Shown here in pieces: positions 42,817-51,485 of a stretch of DNA of 64,000 nucleotides; positions within the stretch are counted from its first letter, which is position 1, and the number at the start of each line of letters is the position of its first letter. The stretch is taken from contig DASVRL010000352.1 of NCBI GenBank assembly GCA_036388635.1, forward strand, positions 1 through 64,000. The letters are read 5' to 3'. Below the pieces are notes generated by a model that worked only from the letters and a program-made list of their open reading frames with translations, was not told the DNA's origin and ran no database searches. A program made the translations under genes and the position numbers. The stretch is from JALZHR01 sp036388635 (GTDB lineage Bacteria; Acidobacteriota; Blastocatellia; Pyrinomonadales; Pyrinomonadaceae).

Positions 42817-43341
42817 TTAGTAAACGATAACTTCGTCTTTCGTCTTTCCTCTTTTGATTTTGATAATCCAAATCTTATCGTATTCGGTTTCCGCCAGAGA
42901 TTTATATTTGTTTTGTTTGATAAGCAGATTCGCCAGCGCGGGCGTCGTCGAATTATGCCCGGCGACGACGATGCTTTGCGCGCCCGACGCCATTATTCGA
43001 TTGACCAGCTCGTCCAATTTCCGGTGGTCGTAAACCTGAATCATCGTCCGGTAACGCGGATTTATCTGTTCCGCCAGCGGCGTCACGGTATATCTCGTCC
43101 GTTTAAAATTTGAAGAATAAATCGCCTGCGGCTTGTATTTCCCGATTGTTTTAACCAATCGCTCAGCCCTTTCCCTGCCCGCCGCCGAAAGCTCCGGGTC
43201 AGGGTCGTTTAAATCGTCGGAAAGGTCTTTCTCGGCGTGCCTTAACAAAATAATGGTAATTTCCCTTTTCTGCGCGAAAAGATTATTGGCAGCAAAACCA
43301 AACAAAAATAAGCTTAAAAAAAGCGAAATAAAAATCTTCAT
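42817..43341 (-). CDS. Exported histidine phosphatase (SixA/PGM-like)
   Basis: A signal peptide (about 1-24, cut at LFAQ) precedes a short histidine-phosphatase domain. The catalytic RHG-type motif is LLRHAEKD (phospho-His acceptor), followed by LSAAGRERAERLV, the strand-helix YSSNFKRTRYTVTPLA, and the second His in VVAGHNSTTPALANLL. At 174 residues it is of SixA size, but its export makes a phosphoramidase role in the cytosol impossible; it probably dephosphorylates periplasmic small molecules. It converges on the outer-membrane barrel gene. Confidence 0.88.
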   Translation of the reverse strand: MKIFISLFLSLFLFGFAANNLFAQKREITIILLRHAEKDLSDDLNDPDPELSAAGRERAERLVKTIGKYKPQAIYSSNFKRTRYTVTPLAEQINPRYRTMIQVYDHRKLDELVNRIMASGAQSIVVAGHNSTTPALANLLIKQNKYKSLAETEYDKIWIIKIKRGKTKDEVIVY

Positions 43342-43573
43342 AGCATTGAATCAAAGTAAAATTAATTGTATCCGAAAATTGAACGGCGCGCTTTACCGGA
43401 AAGAAAAACCCGATTTGTTTTCGCAAGTTTTACGTCGAAAGAGATTTGATAGTTTCACTATCAGCCGCAGCGATGTAAAGGTTGTCTGACTGATTATTTT
43501 CTCTCCGGCGTGCGTTGCGAAAATAGCGCGGATTACAAATATCAGATGAGAACGGTTTTGCCGGGCGTATCTT

Positions 43574-44503
43574 TTATTCTTTTTCCAGCAGCTCTTTGAC
43601 AATTAATAAATCTTTTTCCATTGGAATCCCGCGTTTCAGCAGATTTTCAAACTCGGCTTTTGCCTTTTCGCGCTCGTTTTGATGAAGAAACCACATTACT
43701 TTCGAAGCCGCCACGTTCGGCAGTTTTTCCGTCGAGACGAGATTCAGCGAATAATCGAAAGCCGCGTTTACGTCCGCGTCGGAAAAGGATTCGAAAGAAT
43801 AATTTTTGTTTAATAATTCGCCCGAGATTTTGTTTTCGTACCGGAAAATTACGCTCTGCGATTTCGGGACTTCGCCGGCAAACGCGAAGTTTTCCCGAAA
43901 ACGCCATTGCAGAAGATGTATCCACGGCGTGAAGAAATGCGCGTAGTCCTGGTGCAGAACAATGCTCTCGCCGGGTATGAGCGAAGGGTAAAAGCTGCGG
44001 GCGATGGCGTTTGTCAAATCCCAGTTTTTCATCGCGTCAACCAGCAGAAACTCTATGTTTTCGCCGGTCCAGCCGATTTGTTTTAGATCGCCTTCGCGGA
44101 TTTCGATGCGGCGGGCAAATTCTTTCGTTCGAGCCTTGAATTCTTCGACAAAATTGTCGCCTTCTTTATATTTTCCCGCCAGATTCGTCCCGGCGGTGCT
44201 GGCGTTCATCCAGTCGAACCAGATGAATAAATCGTAGGCGTAAACTTTTCTGTTCGATTCGGTAAAAGCCGGATTTTTTAATAAACCTTTGATTAGCGGA
44301 ATCGTCGTCGAGCCGAGCCAGCAGCCCAAATCCACGATTTCGCCTTTGCCCGAATAGTTTTTTTCGCCGTAGGCGGCAAAATAATCCTGTTCGGTTTTCG
44401 AAGTCATCCCGACCAGCTCGCGCGCGAAAGCTCTTTTCAGACGCATATACGAGCCGTGAATGAAAGCGCTCTTTTTCAGTTTATTTTTCAGGCTTTGCAG
44501 CAT
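43574..44503 (-). CDS. Class I SAM-dependent methyltransferase-like protein (TylF type)
   Basis: The 309-residue protein has the SAM-binding motif I as GEIVDLGCWLGSTTIP (about 54-69), an acidic strand-2 end (VYAYDLFIWFDWM, 87-99), and FLLVDAMKNWD with a metal-style Asp, as in macrocin O-methyltransferase-like (TylF) proteins. The C-terminal ~90 residues are helical and variable (AKAEFENLLKRGIPMEKDLL). It begins nine bases after the neighbouring GlcD-type gene stop, on the same strand, so the two are probably in one operon. The substrate, possibly a sugar or lipid, is unknown. Confidence 0.72.
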   Translation of the reverse strand: MLQSLKNKLKKSAFIHGSYMRLKRAFARELVGMTSKTEQDYFAAYGEKNYSGKGEIVDLGCWLGSTTIPLIKGLLKNPAFTESNRKVYAYDLFIWFDWMNASTAGTNLAGKYKEGDNFVEEFKARTKEFARRIEIREGDLKQIGWTGENIEFLLVDAMKNWDLTNAIARSFYPSLIPGESIVLHQDYAHFFTPWIHLLQWRFRENFAFAGEVPKSQSVIFRYENKISGELLNKNYSFESFSDADVNAAFDYSLNLVSTEKLPNVAASKVMWFLHQNEREKAKAEFENLLKRGIPMEKDLLIVKELLEKE

Positions 44504-44512
44504 CCGCTTATA

Positions 44513-45937
44513 TTAAACAAACATCTTGCCCGGATTCAAAATGCCGTTCGGGTCGAAAACTCGTTTGATGTCTTTCATAATCGCCAGCGTCGGCGCGTCG
44601 ATTGCCATATCCAGGTAAGCGGCTTTGACGTAGCCGATGCCGTGCTCGCCGGAGATCGAGCCGCCAAGTTCGACCGAGAGGGCGAAGGTTTCTTTGACGC
44701 ACTGGCGCGCGCGCTGGATTGATTCGGGATTTTCTTTATCGCAGAGGAAATTGACGTGAATGTTGCCGTCGCCGGCGTGTCCGAAATTGGCGACGAAGGT
44801 GTTATATTTGCGTCCGATTTCTTCGATGCGCGCGACCAGTTCGGGAACGCGCGAGCGCGGGACGACGACGTCTTCGTTGATTTTCAGCGTGCCGTATTTC
44901 ATCAGGGACGGCGAAATGGCGCGGCGCACGTCCCAGAGCTTGTCTTCTTCCTCTTTCGATTTTGCTCTTAAAACGTCAAAGCCGCCGTTTTCCTTGATGA
45001 TTCTTTCTATAACCAGCGCGTTTTTTTCGACTTCTTCCCGAAAGCCGTCAACGGCGATGAGCAGAATCGCGCCCGCGTCTTTCGACAAGCCGAAAGCGAA
45101 ATTTCCCTCGACGGCTTCGATGCAGTATTTGTCGATGACTTCCATCGCCATCGGCAGCAAGCCTTCGGGCGTGAATTTCGTCAAAACCCGGCAGGCTTCT
45201 TCCATCGTCCGGAAATTGGCTCGGACGGTCGAAGTCGCTTCGGGCATCGGCAATAATTTTAAGGTCGCTTCGGTGATGATGCCCAAAAGTCCTTCCGAGC
45301 CGCACATCAAGCCGGTCAAATCGAACCCGACGACGTTTTTGACGGTTTTGCCGCCCGTGCGGATAATTTCGCCCGTGGCGGTGACGACTTCCAAGCCCAG
45401 AACCGAATGTTTCGTCACGCCGTATTTCGGCGTGCGCATTCCGCCCGCGTTTTCGGCGATGTTGCCGCCGATGTAGGAATCTTTGTAGGAAGCCGGGTCG
45501 GGCGGAAACATCAATCCGTGTTTTTCGACCGCCTGCTGCAATTCGTAAGTCGTCAATCCGGGCTCGCACACGACGTATAAATCATCGACGCTTATCTCGA
45601 TGATTTTTTTCATCCGGTCAGTGCCGACGACGATGCCGCCGTCGACCGGAACCGCGCCGCCCGTGTAGCCGACGCCGCCGCCGCGCGCCGTGACGGGAAA
45701 AAGATATTCATTGGCAAGCCGGAGAATTTCGACCATTTGCTTTGTGGTTTCGGGAAAGACGACCGCTTCGGGCGGAAATTTTTCCTTGACGGCGTCCGCG
45801 CCGTAAGGCTCGACCTTTTCCGGTTCGATTAAAACGTTTTGCGCGCCGACGATTTGTTTTAATTTTTCTAAAACTTCGGGTTTTGAAGCGCTGGTCACGG
45901 CGCGCGGCTTGGCGTTGAAATGAATTGATTGGAACAT
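44513..45937 (-). CDS. glcD: FAD-linked oxidase of the GlcD type
   Basis: The protein is a flavin-dependent 2-hydroxyacid dehydrogenase. The 474 residues contain the PCMH FAD-binding domain (about 45-220), with TARGGGVGYTGGAVPVDGGI and YIGGNIAENAGGMRTPKYG, and the FAD-oxidase C-terminal domain with GHAGDGNIHVNFL (substrate and metal His) and SGEHGIGYVKAAYL. This fits the glycolate/D-lactate dehydrogenase subunit GlcD. The usual partners glcE and glcF are absent here, so the enzyme could also be a stand-alone D-lactate dehydrogenase. The start at 45937 is ATG. Confidence 0.85.
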   Translation of the reverse strand: MFQSIHFNAKPRAVTSASKPEVLEKLKQIVGAQNVLIEPEKVEPYGADAVKEKFPPEAVVFPETTKQMVEILRLANEYLFPVTARGGGVGYTGGAVPVDGGIVVGTDRMKKIIEISVDDLYVVCEPGLTTYELQQAVEKHGLMFPPDPASYKDSYIGGNIAENAGGMRTPKYGVTKHSVLGLEVVTATGEIIRTGGKTVKNVVGFDLTGLMCGSEGLLGIITEATLKLLPMPEATSTVRANFRTMEEACRVLTKFTPEGLLPMAMEVIDKYCIEAVEGNFAFGLSKDAGAILLIAVDGFREEVEKNALVIERIIKENGGFDVLRAKSKEEEDKLWDVRRAISPSLMKYGTLKINEDVVVPRSRVPELVARIEEIGRKYNTFVANFGHAGDGNIHVNFLCDKENPESIQRARQCVKETFALSVELGGSISGEHGIGYVKAAYLDMAIDAPTLAIMKDIKRVFDPNGILNPGKMFV

Positions 45938-45948
45938 AAAACAAATTT

Positions 45949-46013
45949 ACCGGGAATAGACAGTTTAATCACGTAAATTTTCTCTTATCGTGATTAAACT
46001 GTCTATTCCCGGT
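45949..46013. repeat. Perfect 25-base inverted repeat with 15-base loop
   Basis: The arms 45949-45973 and 45989-46013 are exact complements (ACCGGGAATAGACAGTTTAA to TCACG and back), with an AT-rich loop. No T-run follows. It sits between the end of the alkyltransferase-like gene and the start of glcD, both on the minus strand. Confidence 0.9.
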
Positions 46014-46024
46014 ATAAAATTTAC

Positions 46025-46396
46025 CTAGCCGAATAAACTCGGCTGAACGGCTTCCGGCTTAATCGAGCTTTCAAATTTTTGCGGCGACCACTGGTATTTT
46101 TTCAGATCGCAGCGCAATTTTTCGTCAAACAAAACGCCTTCGGCTTCGAGCAGCTTTTGCTGGGCATTATAGGGAAGAAAAATTTTGCTGGTCGCGCAGC
46201 TGCCCTGCGAAGTAATTACTCGCTGCCACGGAATTTTTTCGCCGCCCGCCGCGTGCAGAGCGAGGCAGACGACTTTGGCGCTGAACTGCCCGCCGAGCAG
46301 TTCGGCAATCTGCCCGTAAGTCATCACCTGCCCGAACGGTATCTGTTCGACCAATTCAAAAATTCGCGCGCAATAAATTCTGTCGTCGGATTTCAT
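46025..46396 (-). CDS. Alkyltransferase-like (ATL) protein, MGMT-domain
   Basis: This 123-residue protein is the DNA-binding domain of O6-alkylguanine alkyltransferases (QIPFGQVMTYGQIAELLGGQ) with the reactive Cys replaced: the active-site motif PCHRV reads PWQRVI. ATL proteins cannot remove the alkyl group, but flag bulky O6-alkylguanine for nucleotide excision repair. The helix-turn-helix (about 22-40) and the Arg finger are retained. A second ATL of the same build lies at 48237-48599. A C-terminal extension of ~25 residues ends in PSLFG in both. Confidence 0.93.
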   Translation of the reverse strand: MKSDDRIYCARIFELVEQIPFGQVMTYGQIAELLGGQFSAKVVCLALHAAGGEKIPWQRVITSQGSCATSKIFLPYNAQQKLLEAEGVLFDEKLRCDLKKYQWSPQKFESSIKPEAVQPSLFG

Positions 46397-46459
46397 AAGT
46401 GGACCTCAACTGCATTTATTAAACGTTTAAATTGTTATTGAATAAACGGGAGAGTTGAA

Positions 46460-46546
46460 ATGCCCTTTCTCGACTGGCGTCATTATTACACTTTTTTTAT
46501 AAATTTCATATATTTTTTTCGGCTGGCGGGCGTGTTGAGAAAATAA
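46460..46546 (+). CDS. Possible small hydrophobic peptide (28 aa)
   Basis: A 28-codon frame starts at ATG 46460 with GGGAGAG seven bases upstream. It encodes MPFLDWRHYYTFFINFIYFF and a short basic tail, one hydrophobic segment. It lies alone in a 199-base gap, with the palindrome TTAAACGTTTAA 30 bases upstream. A random ORF cannot be excluded. Confidence 0.3.
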   Translation: MPFLDWRHYYTFFINFIYFFRLAGVLRK

Positions 46547-46595
46547 GCGGATTTTAATTAATTAGTTGATTGAAACATAAATAGTTTTCAATAGA

Positions 46596-46943
46596 TTATA
46601 AATCTTCGGAATCATACCTACTATAGCGGCTCCAAAACTCAACTACTTCTTTCCAATCTTTTAAATGGCGCGAATGATTAATTAAGTTTTCAATTGCCCG
46701 ATGCACAACTTTCCAATTGAACTTATTCATCAAAATTAATCCTCGCAAATGTTTAGATCCTCCATTTTCAACTTCGCCTTGCAAACCGGAAGGCGAAGCC
46801 ACAAAAAAATGAAATATCTCCGCTCCGAAACCATTTTTCTCACTCAGCTCAACAACTATTGGAAAATTAAAGCTCTCTAAATCTTGCGTCATCTCATCTT
46901 CTTTCAAATTTTGCGAGTAAATTGCAACAATTTCCAAATTCAT
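46596..46943 (-). CDS. Imm8-like immunity protein
   Basis: The 115-residue protein matches the Imm8 pattern: an N-terminal beta-sheet part with SEKNGFGAEIFHFFVASPSG and the C-terminal helix-rich part LILMNKFNWKVVHRAIENLI, DWKEVVEFWSRYSRYDSEDL. Imm8 proteins neutralise toxins delivered by contact-dependent or polymorphic systems. No toxin gene is present on either side, so it is an orphan immunity gene or part of an eroded cassette. Its AT-rich codon use contrasts with neighbours and suggests horizontal transfer. Family assignment is from motif memory and is tentative. Confidence 0.65.
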   Translation of the reverse strand: MNLEIVAIYSQNLKEDEMTQDLESFNFPIVVELSEKNGFGAEIFHFFVASPSGLQGEVENGGSKHLRGLILMNKFNWKVVHRAIENLINHSRHLKDWKEVVEFWSRYSRYDSEDL

Positions 46944-46953
46944 CTTTATATTC

Positions 46954-48216
46954 CTAAAAATCGCCCGGCAAGCCGAAATATTCGTAACGCGTGGCGCCGT
47001 TTGAGCTTTGCAGAATAAAGAAAACCTTCACGCCGTTCACCGTTCGCGTGACCGCCGCGTCGGTTTTGCCGTCGCCGTCATAATCGCCGAGCTTGACCAA
47101 ATCCGAAGATAAACCCCAGCGAATAATCTGCAACTGCGTGTCGGAGCTTCGCAAAATATAAAAAACTCTCTGCCCACTTTCGTTGCGAATAACGGAAATG
47201 TCAGCCGTGCCGTCGCCGTCCCAATCGGCGCGTCCGGCGAAAAACGCGTCGGAACTCAAGCCCCATTGAACGCTGTAAAATTGATTGTCCGAGCTGCGCC
47301 GAACATACCAGACGCGCCGTCCGTTTTCGCTTCGGGCGACGGCTAAATCGGCTTTTCCGTCACGGTCGAAATCGTTCGGCACGGGCACGTCGCCCGCCTG
47401 ACCGAAATAATCGTAGCGAACGTTTCCGGTCGAGCTTTCGATGATATACCATGTTCCGCCGCGAAAAACGGCGATGTCGGCGCGCGTGTCGCCGTCATAA
47501 TCGGCGGCGGCGAAAAAATCTCCGAGCGTCGAGCTGCCCCAGCGGATTTCTTCCAGCGTGCCGGTCGCGCTTTTGAAAATACGCCATAAAACTTCGGCGT
47601 TGTAGCGCGCGGTCGAAAAATCCGATTTCCCGTCGCCGTCGAAATCCACCGTCAGCGAAACCGAATCGCCCGGCTGCCCGATCTGCCGCGAAAGCAGATT
47701 TCCGGTCAGACTGCTCTGCGCGTAAAAAGTGTTGTTCGAGCTGCGATAAACCGTCAAATCCGTTCGCCCGTCGCCGTCGAAATCGTTGTAAGCGCCGTTT
47801 GGGATGTGAAACTGCCCGCGCAGCTCGCCGTCCGGAAAATCCGCCGATGCCAAGGTGACGTAAATCCTATTGGCGTAAAGCTGGGAGAACTCCGCCGGAT
47901 ACGCAGAAAAAGTAAAGGAAATTATACCGAACTGCGGGTTTCCTGCGACCGGACGATTTACAAACTGCGTTCCGTTTGTACCGACGCCGCCGACGAAAAG
48001 ACGCGCGGCGGTCAGCCCGCTCTGCAGATTTGAGAAAATGCAAAAGACTTCCGGCACCTGCGGATGCATAACCGCACGGCAAACGCCCGAAGCGGCTGAA
48101 TTCGTCGCGGGAACCATCTGCTGTCCCGATAAATTGGCGATAAAACTTTGCTGACCGTGTGCGGCGCCGTCGGCAAAAAGAAAAATAAGGAATATAAAAA
48201 CTATCAATCTGAACAT
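46954..48216 (-). CDS. Exported CHRD plus FG-GAP repeat protein
   Basis: The start is ATG 48216, which gives the signal peptide MFRLIVFIFLIFLFADGAAH. A CHRD domain follows (about 25-140, SFIANLSGQQMVPATNS to GELRGQFHIP). Then come seven FG-GAP/VCBS-type calcium-binding repeats with the DFDGDGRTDL or DYDGDTRADI core: ...NDFDGDGRTDLTVYRSS and similar at ~45-residue spacing, each ending in FWAIQSS- or LRSS-like turns. These form a beta-propeller. The longer upstream frame would overlap the neighbouring ATL gene. Its role is in the cell surface or secretome and is unknown. Confidence 0.87.
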   Translation of the reverse strand: MFRLIVFIFLIFLFADGAAHGQQSFIANLSGQQMVPATNSAASGVCRAVMHPQVPEVFCIFSNLQSGLTAARLFVGGVGTNGTQFVNRPVAGNPQFGIISFTFSAYPAEFSQLYANRIYVTLASADFPDGELRGQFHIPNGAYNDFDGDGRTDLTVYRSSNNTFYAQSSLTGNLLSRQIGQPGDSVSLTVDFDGDGKSDFSTARYNAEVLWRIFKSATGTLEEIRWGSSTLGDFFAAADYDGDTRADIAVFRGGTWYIIESSTGNVRYDYFGQAGDVPVPNDFDRDGKADLAVARSENGRRVWYVRRSSDNQFYSVQWGLSSDAFFAGRADWDGDGTADISVIRNESGQRVFYILRSSDTQLQIIRWGLSSDLVKLGDYDGDGKTDAAVTRTVNGVKVFFILQSSNGATRYEYFGLPGDF

Positions 48217-48236
48217 AATATTTAATAAAAAACTTC

Positions 48237-48599
48237 TTAACCGAAAAGGCTCGGCTGCTCGTCTTCCGGCGGCTCGAAGCCTTCGGGAAACCAACGGTAT
48301 TTTTCCAAATCGCAATGACCTTTTTCGTTGAAAACAATGCCTTCGTCTTCCAGCATTTTTTGCTGCATATTGACGGGAATCGTCATTTTTCCGGTCGAAC
48401 ACGCGCCCTGCGAATTGATAACTCTCTGCCACGGAATGTTTTCCGTATCGGCGGCGTGCATGACGTAGCCGATGGTGCGTGGCGTGTAGCCTTCGCCGAG
48501 CATTTCGGCGATTTGCCCGTATGTCATCACTCGCCCGACGGGTATTTGGCGAACGATTCCATAAACTTTTTCGCGATAACTTTGCTCGTCAACATTCAT
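48237..48599 (-). CDS. Alkyltransferase-like (ATL) protein, MGMT-domain, second copy
   Basis: The 120-residue protein has the same layout as the ATL at 46025-46396: RQIPVGRVMTYGQIAEMLGE, the Cys-to-Trp motif PWQRVINSQG, and a C-terminal extension ending DEQPSLFG. The two differ by well over half of their residues yet share the W substitution, so they are old paralogues or separate acquisitions of ATL type. They bracket the Imm8-like and CHRD genes. Expected to recognise O6-alkylguanine and recruit repair. The gene lies 20 bases before the CHRD-gene start on the same strand. Confidence 0.92.
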   Translation of the reverse strand: MNVDEQSYREKVYGIVRQIPVGRVMTYGQIAEMLGEGYTPRTIGYVMHAADTENIPWQRVINSQGACSTGKMTIPVNMQQKMLEDEGIVFNEKGHCDLEKYRWFPEGFEPPEDEQPSLFG

Positions 48600-48607
48600 A
48601 AATTTTC

Positions 48608-48717
48608 AAGTGAAAAGATGGAAAAGTGGAAATGTGAAAAAGTCAGACGAATATTGTCACTTTTCTTTTTCAACTTTTCAACTTTTCACTTTTTCACCTT
48701 TCACCTTTCACCTTTTC
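48608..48717. repeat. Low-complexity inverted repeat, unit like GTGAAAAAGTG
   Basis: The left arm AAGTGAAAAGATGGAAAAGT and the right arm with TTCACTTTTTCACCTTTCAC are A/T-skewed repeats of GTGAAAA. It reaches the stop codon of the AAA+ gene (48717). The unit is shared with 56706-56835, the repeat upstream of that operon. Confidence 0.8.
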
Positions 48718-50564
48718 TATCTTCGATTTCCGACGCGCAGGCGCAGCTCGCGCAGTTTTAAATCCAGTTCTTCCGGCGTCATGCCCGCGTATTTCTGCGG
48801 CAGAAAGCGTCGGCTCGAAGATTCAAAAACCGCCAGCAGCTCCATATATTCCAATAATTCGATGTCGCGGCTCGGAAAATAATCGTCGGCGGCGCGGATA
48901 AAATGTTCTTTTGAGACGGAAGCACTGTCGCCATGCTCGCGCGCGGCATCGTCGTTTGCCATCAGAATTACGGCTTCGACGTCGGCATTGCTGTAACCGA
49001 CAAGCTTGGCGGAAAACTCTTCGTTCAATTTTGCCAGATTAACGTCGGTTTTGATTTTATTTTTTCGCAGCAGCGCTTTCGCCACCATTTCCACTTCTTC
49101 CGCCGTCTGCGAATAAAGAAACGGGATTTTTCTATCGAGACGTCCGGCGCGTTTCAAATCGACGTCGAGCTTATCGGGTCGATTCGTCATCACCAGAAAC
49201 AAGATGCGTCCGCGATTCGTCGTGTCGGACATAAACTCCTTTATTCGAGCAATTACGCGTGAACTCGTGCCGCCGTCGCCGTCGCCGTCCGTATTGCCGA
49301 AAGCGCGGTCGCCTTCGTCGATGATGACGATGACCTGCCCGATCGCCTTGATAACGTTTAAGATTTTCTCTAAATTCCCTTCGGTCGCGCCGACCCATTT
49401 CGAGCGAAAATTTTTGAGCTTTATCGTCGTCAAGCCGCATTCTTTGGCAAAGGCTTCGGCGACGAAAGTTTTGCCCGTGCCCATCGGACCCGTAAACAAA
49501 ATGCCCATCGGCACGCGCGAGCGCGTTCCCTTGCGGATGCTGTCGGCAATGACGAGCAAATCTTTTTTGACTTCTTCCATTCCGCCGACGACTTCAAAAC
49601 CGTATTCCGGCTGGACGAACTCGACAAGTCCGAAACATTCGCGCTCTAAAATCTCGCGCTTGCGTTTGGCGATCAATTTATCGGCTTCCTGCTTGGCGCG
49701 TTCGAGCGGATTCGTCTGCTGTTCGGCGTTTTCTTTGGCGTCGGGCGCGACCAGTTTTTTTATTTCCTCGCGGTTCATCCCGGCGGTCAAAGTGGCGAGC
49801 TTATGAGCGCGCTCTTTCGCGTCGGGGCTGTTGCCGAGCAGCCCGGAAATATAATTTTCGCGCGAGGCGGCGTCTTCTTCCGAGGGCGGCGGAGGCGTCA
49901 GAATCGAGGCGATTTGGATGGCTTTCAAGCCTGCCGTCACCTCGGCGTAGCGTTTCGCGTCGTCCTTTGAAAGTCTTGAATCGGTTTGCTCGACTACTTT
50001 TCGCCGCGTTTCGGCGTCCGGCATCGGCACTTCGACAACGGCGACTTTCGGATTGGAGACGATTTTCGGCGAAAGCTCGCTCAGATTTTCGGAAATCAAA
50101 ATCACGATGTGGTCGCCACGCTCGATTTCCGGCAGAAACGACCAGCGGTGCAAGGTGACGATGGAACTGCGGTCAGCGTCGGTTTGAAAATTCGTATCGC
50201 CGGCGGGCGCGATAACTTCCGCGTATTCAAGAATAACGGCGGTTTTATCGGAAAGGCTGACCGAGCGTTCGAGCATCGCCAGAACTTTCGATTTCTCGGC
50301 TTCGACGGCGATTTCCTGCCAGTTCGAGAAAGCCTCGGCGCGTTTCGGAAAGCTGGCGCCCGACGAAAGATTGTAAACGACGATGGTTTCGCGCGAATCT
50401 TTGAGCAAAACATTGGTCAAAAACTCGGTCACCGACAGCTTTTTGCCGTCGTACAATATCACGTCGTAAACGTTGCCGTGCAAAATAAATAAAGAAGACT
50501 CGCCGCGCAGATAGCGTTTGCGCAAATCTTCCGCCCAAGCCGGTAAAATTTTTGTGTCAGACAT
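48717..50564 (-). CDS. AAA+ ATPase with two AAA-like modules
   Basis: The 615-residue protein has a C-terminal active AAA+ domain (about 320-560): Walker A GPMGTGKT (359-366), Walker B VIVIIDEGDR (D416, E417), sensor-1 Asn in VMTNRPDKLD and a GRLDRK arginine-finger region. The N-terminal ~200 residues look like a decayed AAA module (FILHGNVYDVI, TAVILEYAEVIAP, HIVILISENLSELSP) without an intact P-loop. Between them lies a charged linker (about 225-305). Last gene of the PspA/ABC operon; 10 bases separate it from the coiled-coil gene upstream. Probably a remodelling ATPase acting on the complex or its partner. Confidence 0.85.
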   Translation of the reverse strand: MSDTKILPAWAEDLRKRYLRGESSLFILHGNVYDVILYDGKKLSVTEFLTNVLLKDSRETIVVYNLSSGASFPKRAEAFSNWQEIAVEAEKSKVLAMLERSVSLSDKTAVILEYAEVIAPAGDTNFQTDADRSSIVTLHRWSFLPEIERGDHIVILISENLSELSPKIVSNPKVAVVEVPMPDAETRRKVVEQTDSRLSKDDAKRYAEVTAGLKAIQIASILTPPPPSEEDAASRENYISGLLGNSPDAKERAHKLATLTAGMNREEIKKLVAPDAKENAEQQTNPLERAKQEADKLIAKRKREILERECFGLVEFVQPEYGFEVVGGMEEVKKDLLVIADSIRKGTRSRVPMGILFTGPMGTGKTFVAEAFAKECGLTTIKLKNFRSKWVGATEGNLEKILNVIKAIGQVIVIIDEGDRAFGNTDGDGDGGTSSRVIARIKEFMSDTTNRGRILFLVMTNRPDKLDVDLKRAGRLDRKIPFLYSQTAEEVEMVAKALLRKNKIKTDVNLAKLNEEFSAKLVGYSNADVEAVILMANDDAAREHGDSASVSKEHFIRAADDYFPSRDIELLEYMELLAVFESSSRRFLPQKYAGMTPEELDLKLRELRLRVGNRR

Positions 50565-50574
50565 TTTTATATTA

Positions 50575-51474
50575 TTACAATGTTTTCAAAATTTGTTCGG
50601 TCTCTTTCGCCGTTTCCTTGATGCTTTCGACGCCGTCGAGCAGTTCGTCCAACTGACCGGAAAGCTCGTTCGGCGATTGCATCGTGACGATCTGGTCGGC
50701 GAGCAACTGGAAAGAATTTTCGATGAGATTTATCTGCCCGTAAGCGATTTTCAGATAACGGCGAATTTCCCCGACGCGCTCGATGCGCTTGTTGATAATG
50801 ACGAGATTTTTTTTGGCGATTTCCAGCTCGACGGCGTCGGCTTTTTCTTTGCTCGATTCGATAAAATTCTGCCAGTGGCGGCGCGTGTTTTCCAGCTGCT
50901 GGACATCGACCGAAGCCAGATAATTTTCGTAGCGCCAGCAGGTGACGGCTAAATCGATAAAAGAATTGACCAGATTGTGCGTTTTCGTGATTTCGCCGCG
51001 CAGCAAATCGCCCGTAAACGAAGGATTCTGCATCGCCAGCTGCTGAATCTGCTTTTCCTTTTCGATTAACTGCATCACGCGCTGTTGCCCGCCGGGGCTC
51101 AGTTTTTCGACCATCGCCATTCGCTTTCGCTGTTCGAATTCCAGACGCTCTTTTTCATAGAGCGGGTCCCAGAGCAGGCGCTGCATAAAACGCGACTGCG
51201 AGCCGTGCAGCAGCCACAAGCCTTCCAGCCCGAGCGCGCCGATGGCGATAAAAGGATTTAAGGTCAAAACGGAAGCGACCAGCGCGCCGCCCAAAAGCGT
51301 TAAATTATAAGGATTGGCAAAAGTGTATTTCAGATACGAAGGCTTTTCGGGAAATTTTTCTTCCGTGGCGGTTGCTGCGGCTTCGTCGGCGATTTCAGAC
51401 GTGAAAGTGCTTTCCAGCGAATCGACAAATTGTCGCTTGTTCTGTCTTTGATTTTGAAACCTTTCTTTTTGCAT
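50575..51474 (-). CDS. Membrane-anchored coiled-coil protein, unknown family
   Basis: A 299-residue protein with a polar N-terminus, two adjacent hydrophobic stretches (about 56-75 and 78-92, NLTLLGGALVASVLTLNPFI and AIGALGLEGLWLL), then long helical, charged sequence (about 100-299) likely to form coiled coils: KRMAMVEKLSPGGQQRVMQL, NSFQLLADQIVTMQSPNELS. No enzymatic motif is seen. It sits between the ABC-ATPase and the AAA+ gene with 10-11 base gaps, so all are co-transcribed. I infer it is a membrane adaptor of the complex, perhaps linking ATPase and PspA-like protein. Confidence 0.7.
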   Translation of the reverse strand: MQKERFQNQRQNKRQFVDSLESTFTSEIADEAAATATEEKFPEKPSYLKYTFANPYNLTLLGGALVASVLTLNPFIAIGALGLEGLWLLHGSQSRFMQRLLWDPLYEKERLEFEQRKRMAMVEKLSPGGQQRVMQLIEKEKQIQQLAMQNPSFTGDLLRGEITKTHNLVNSFIDLAVTCWRYENYLASVDVQQLENTRRHWQNFIESSKEKADAVELEIAKKNLVIINKRIERVGEIRRYLKIAYGQINLIENSFQLLADQIVTMQSPNELSGQLDELLDGVESIKETAKETEQILKTL

Positions 51475-51485
51475 CTACTCCGACT

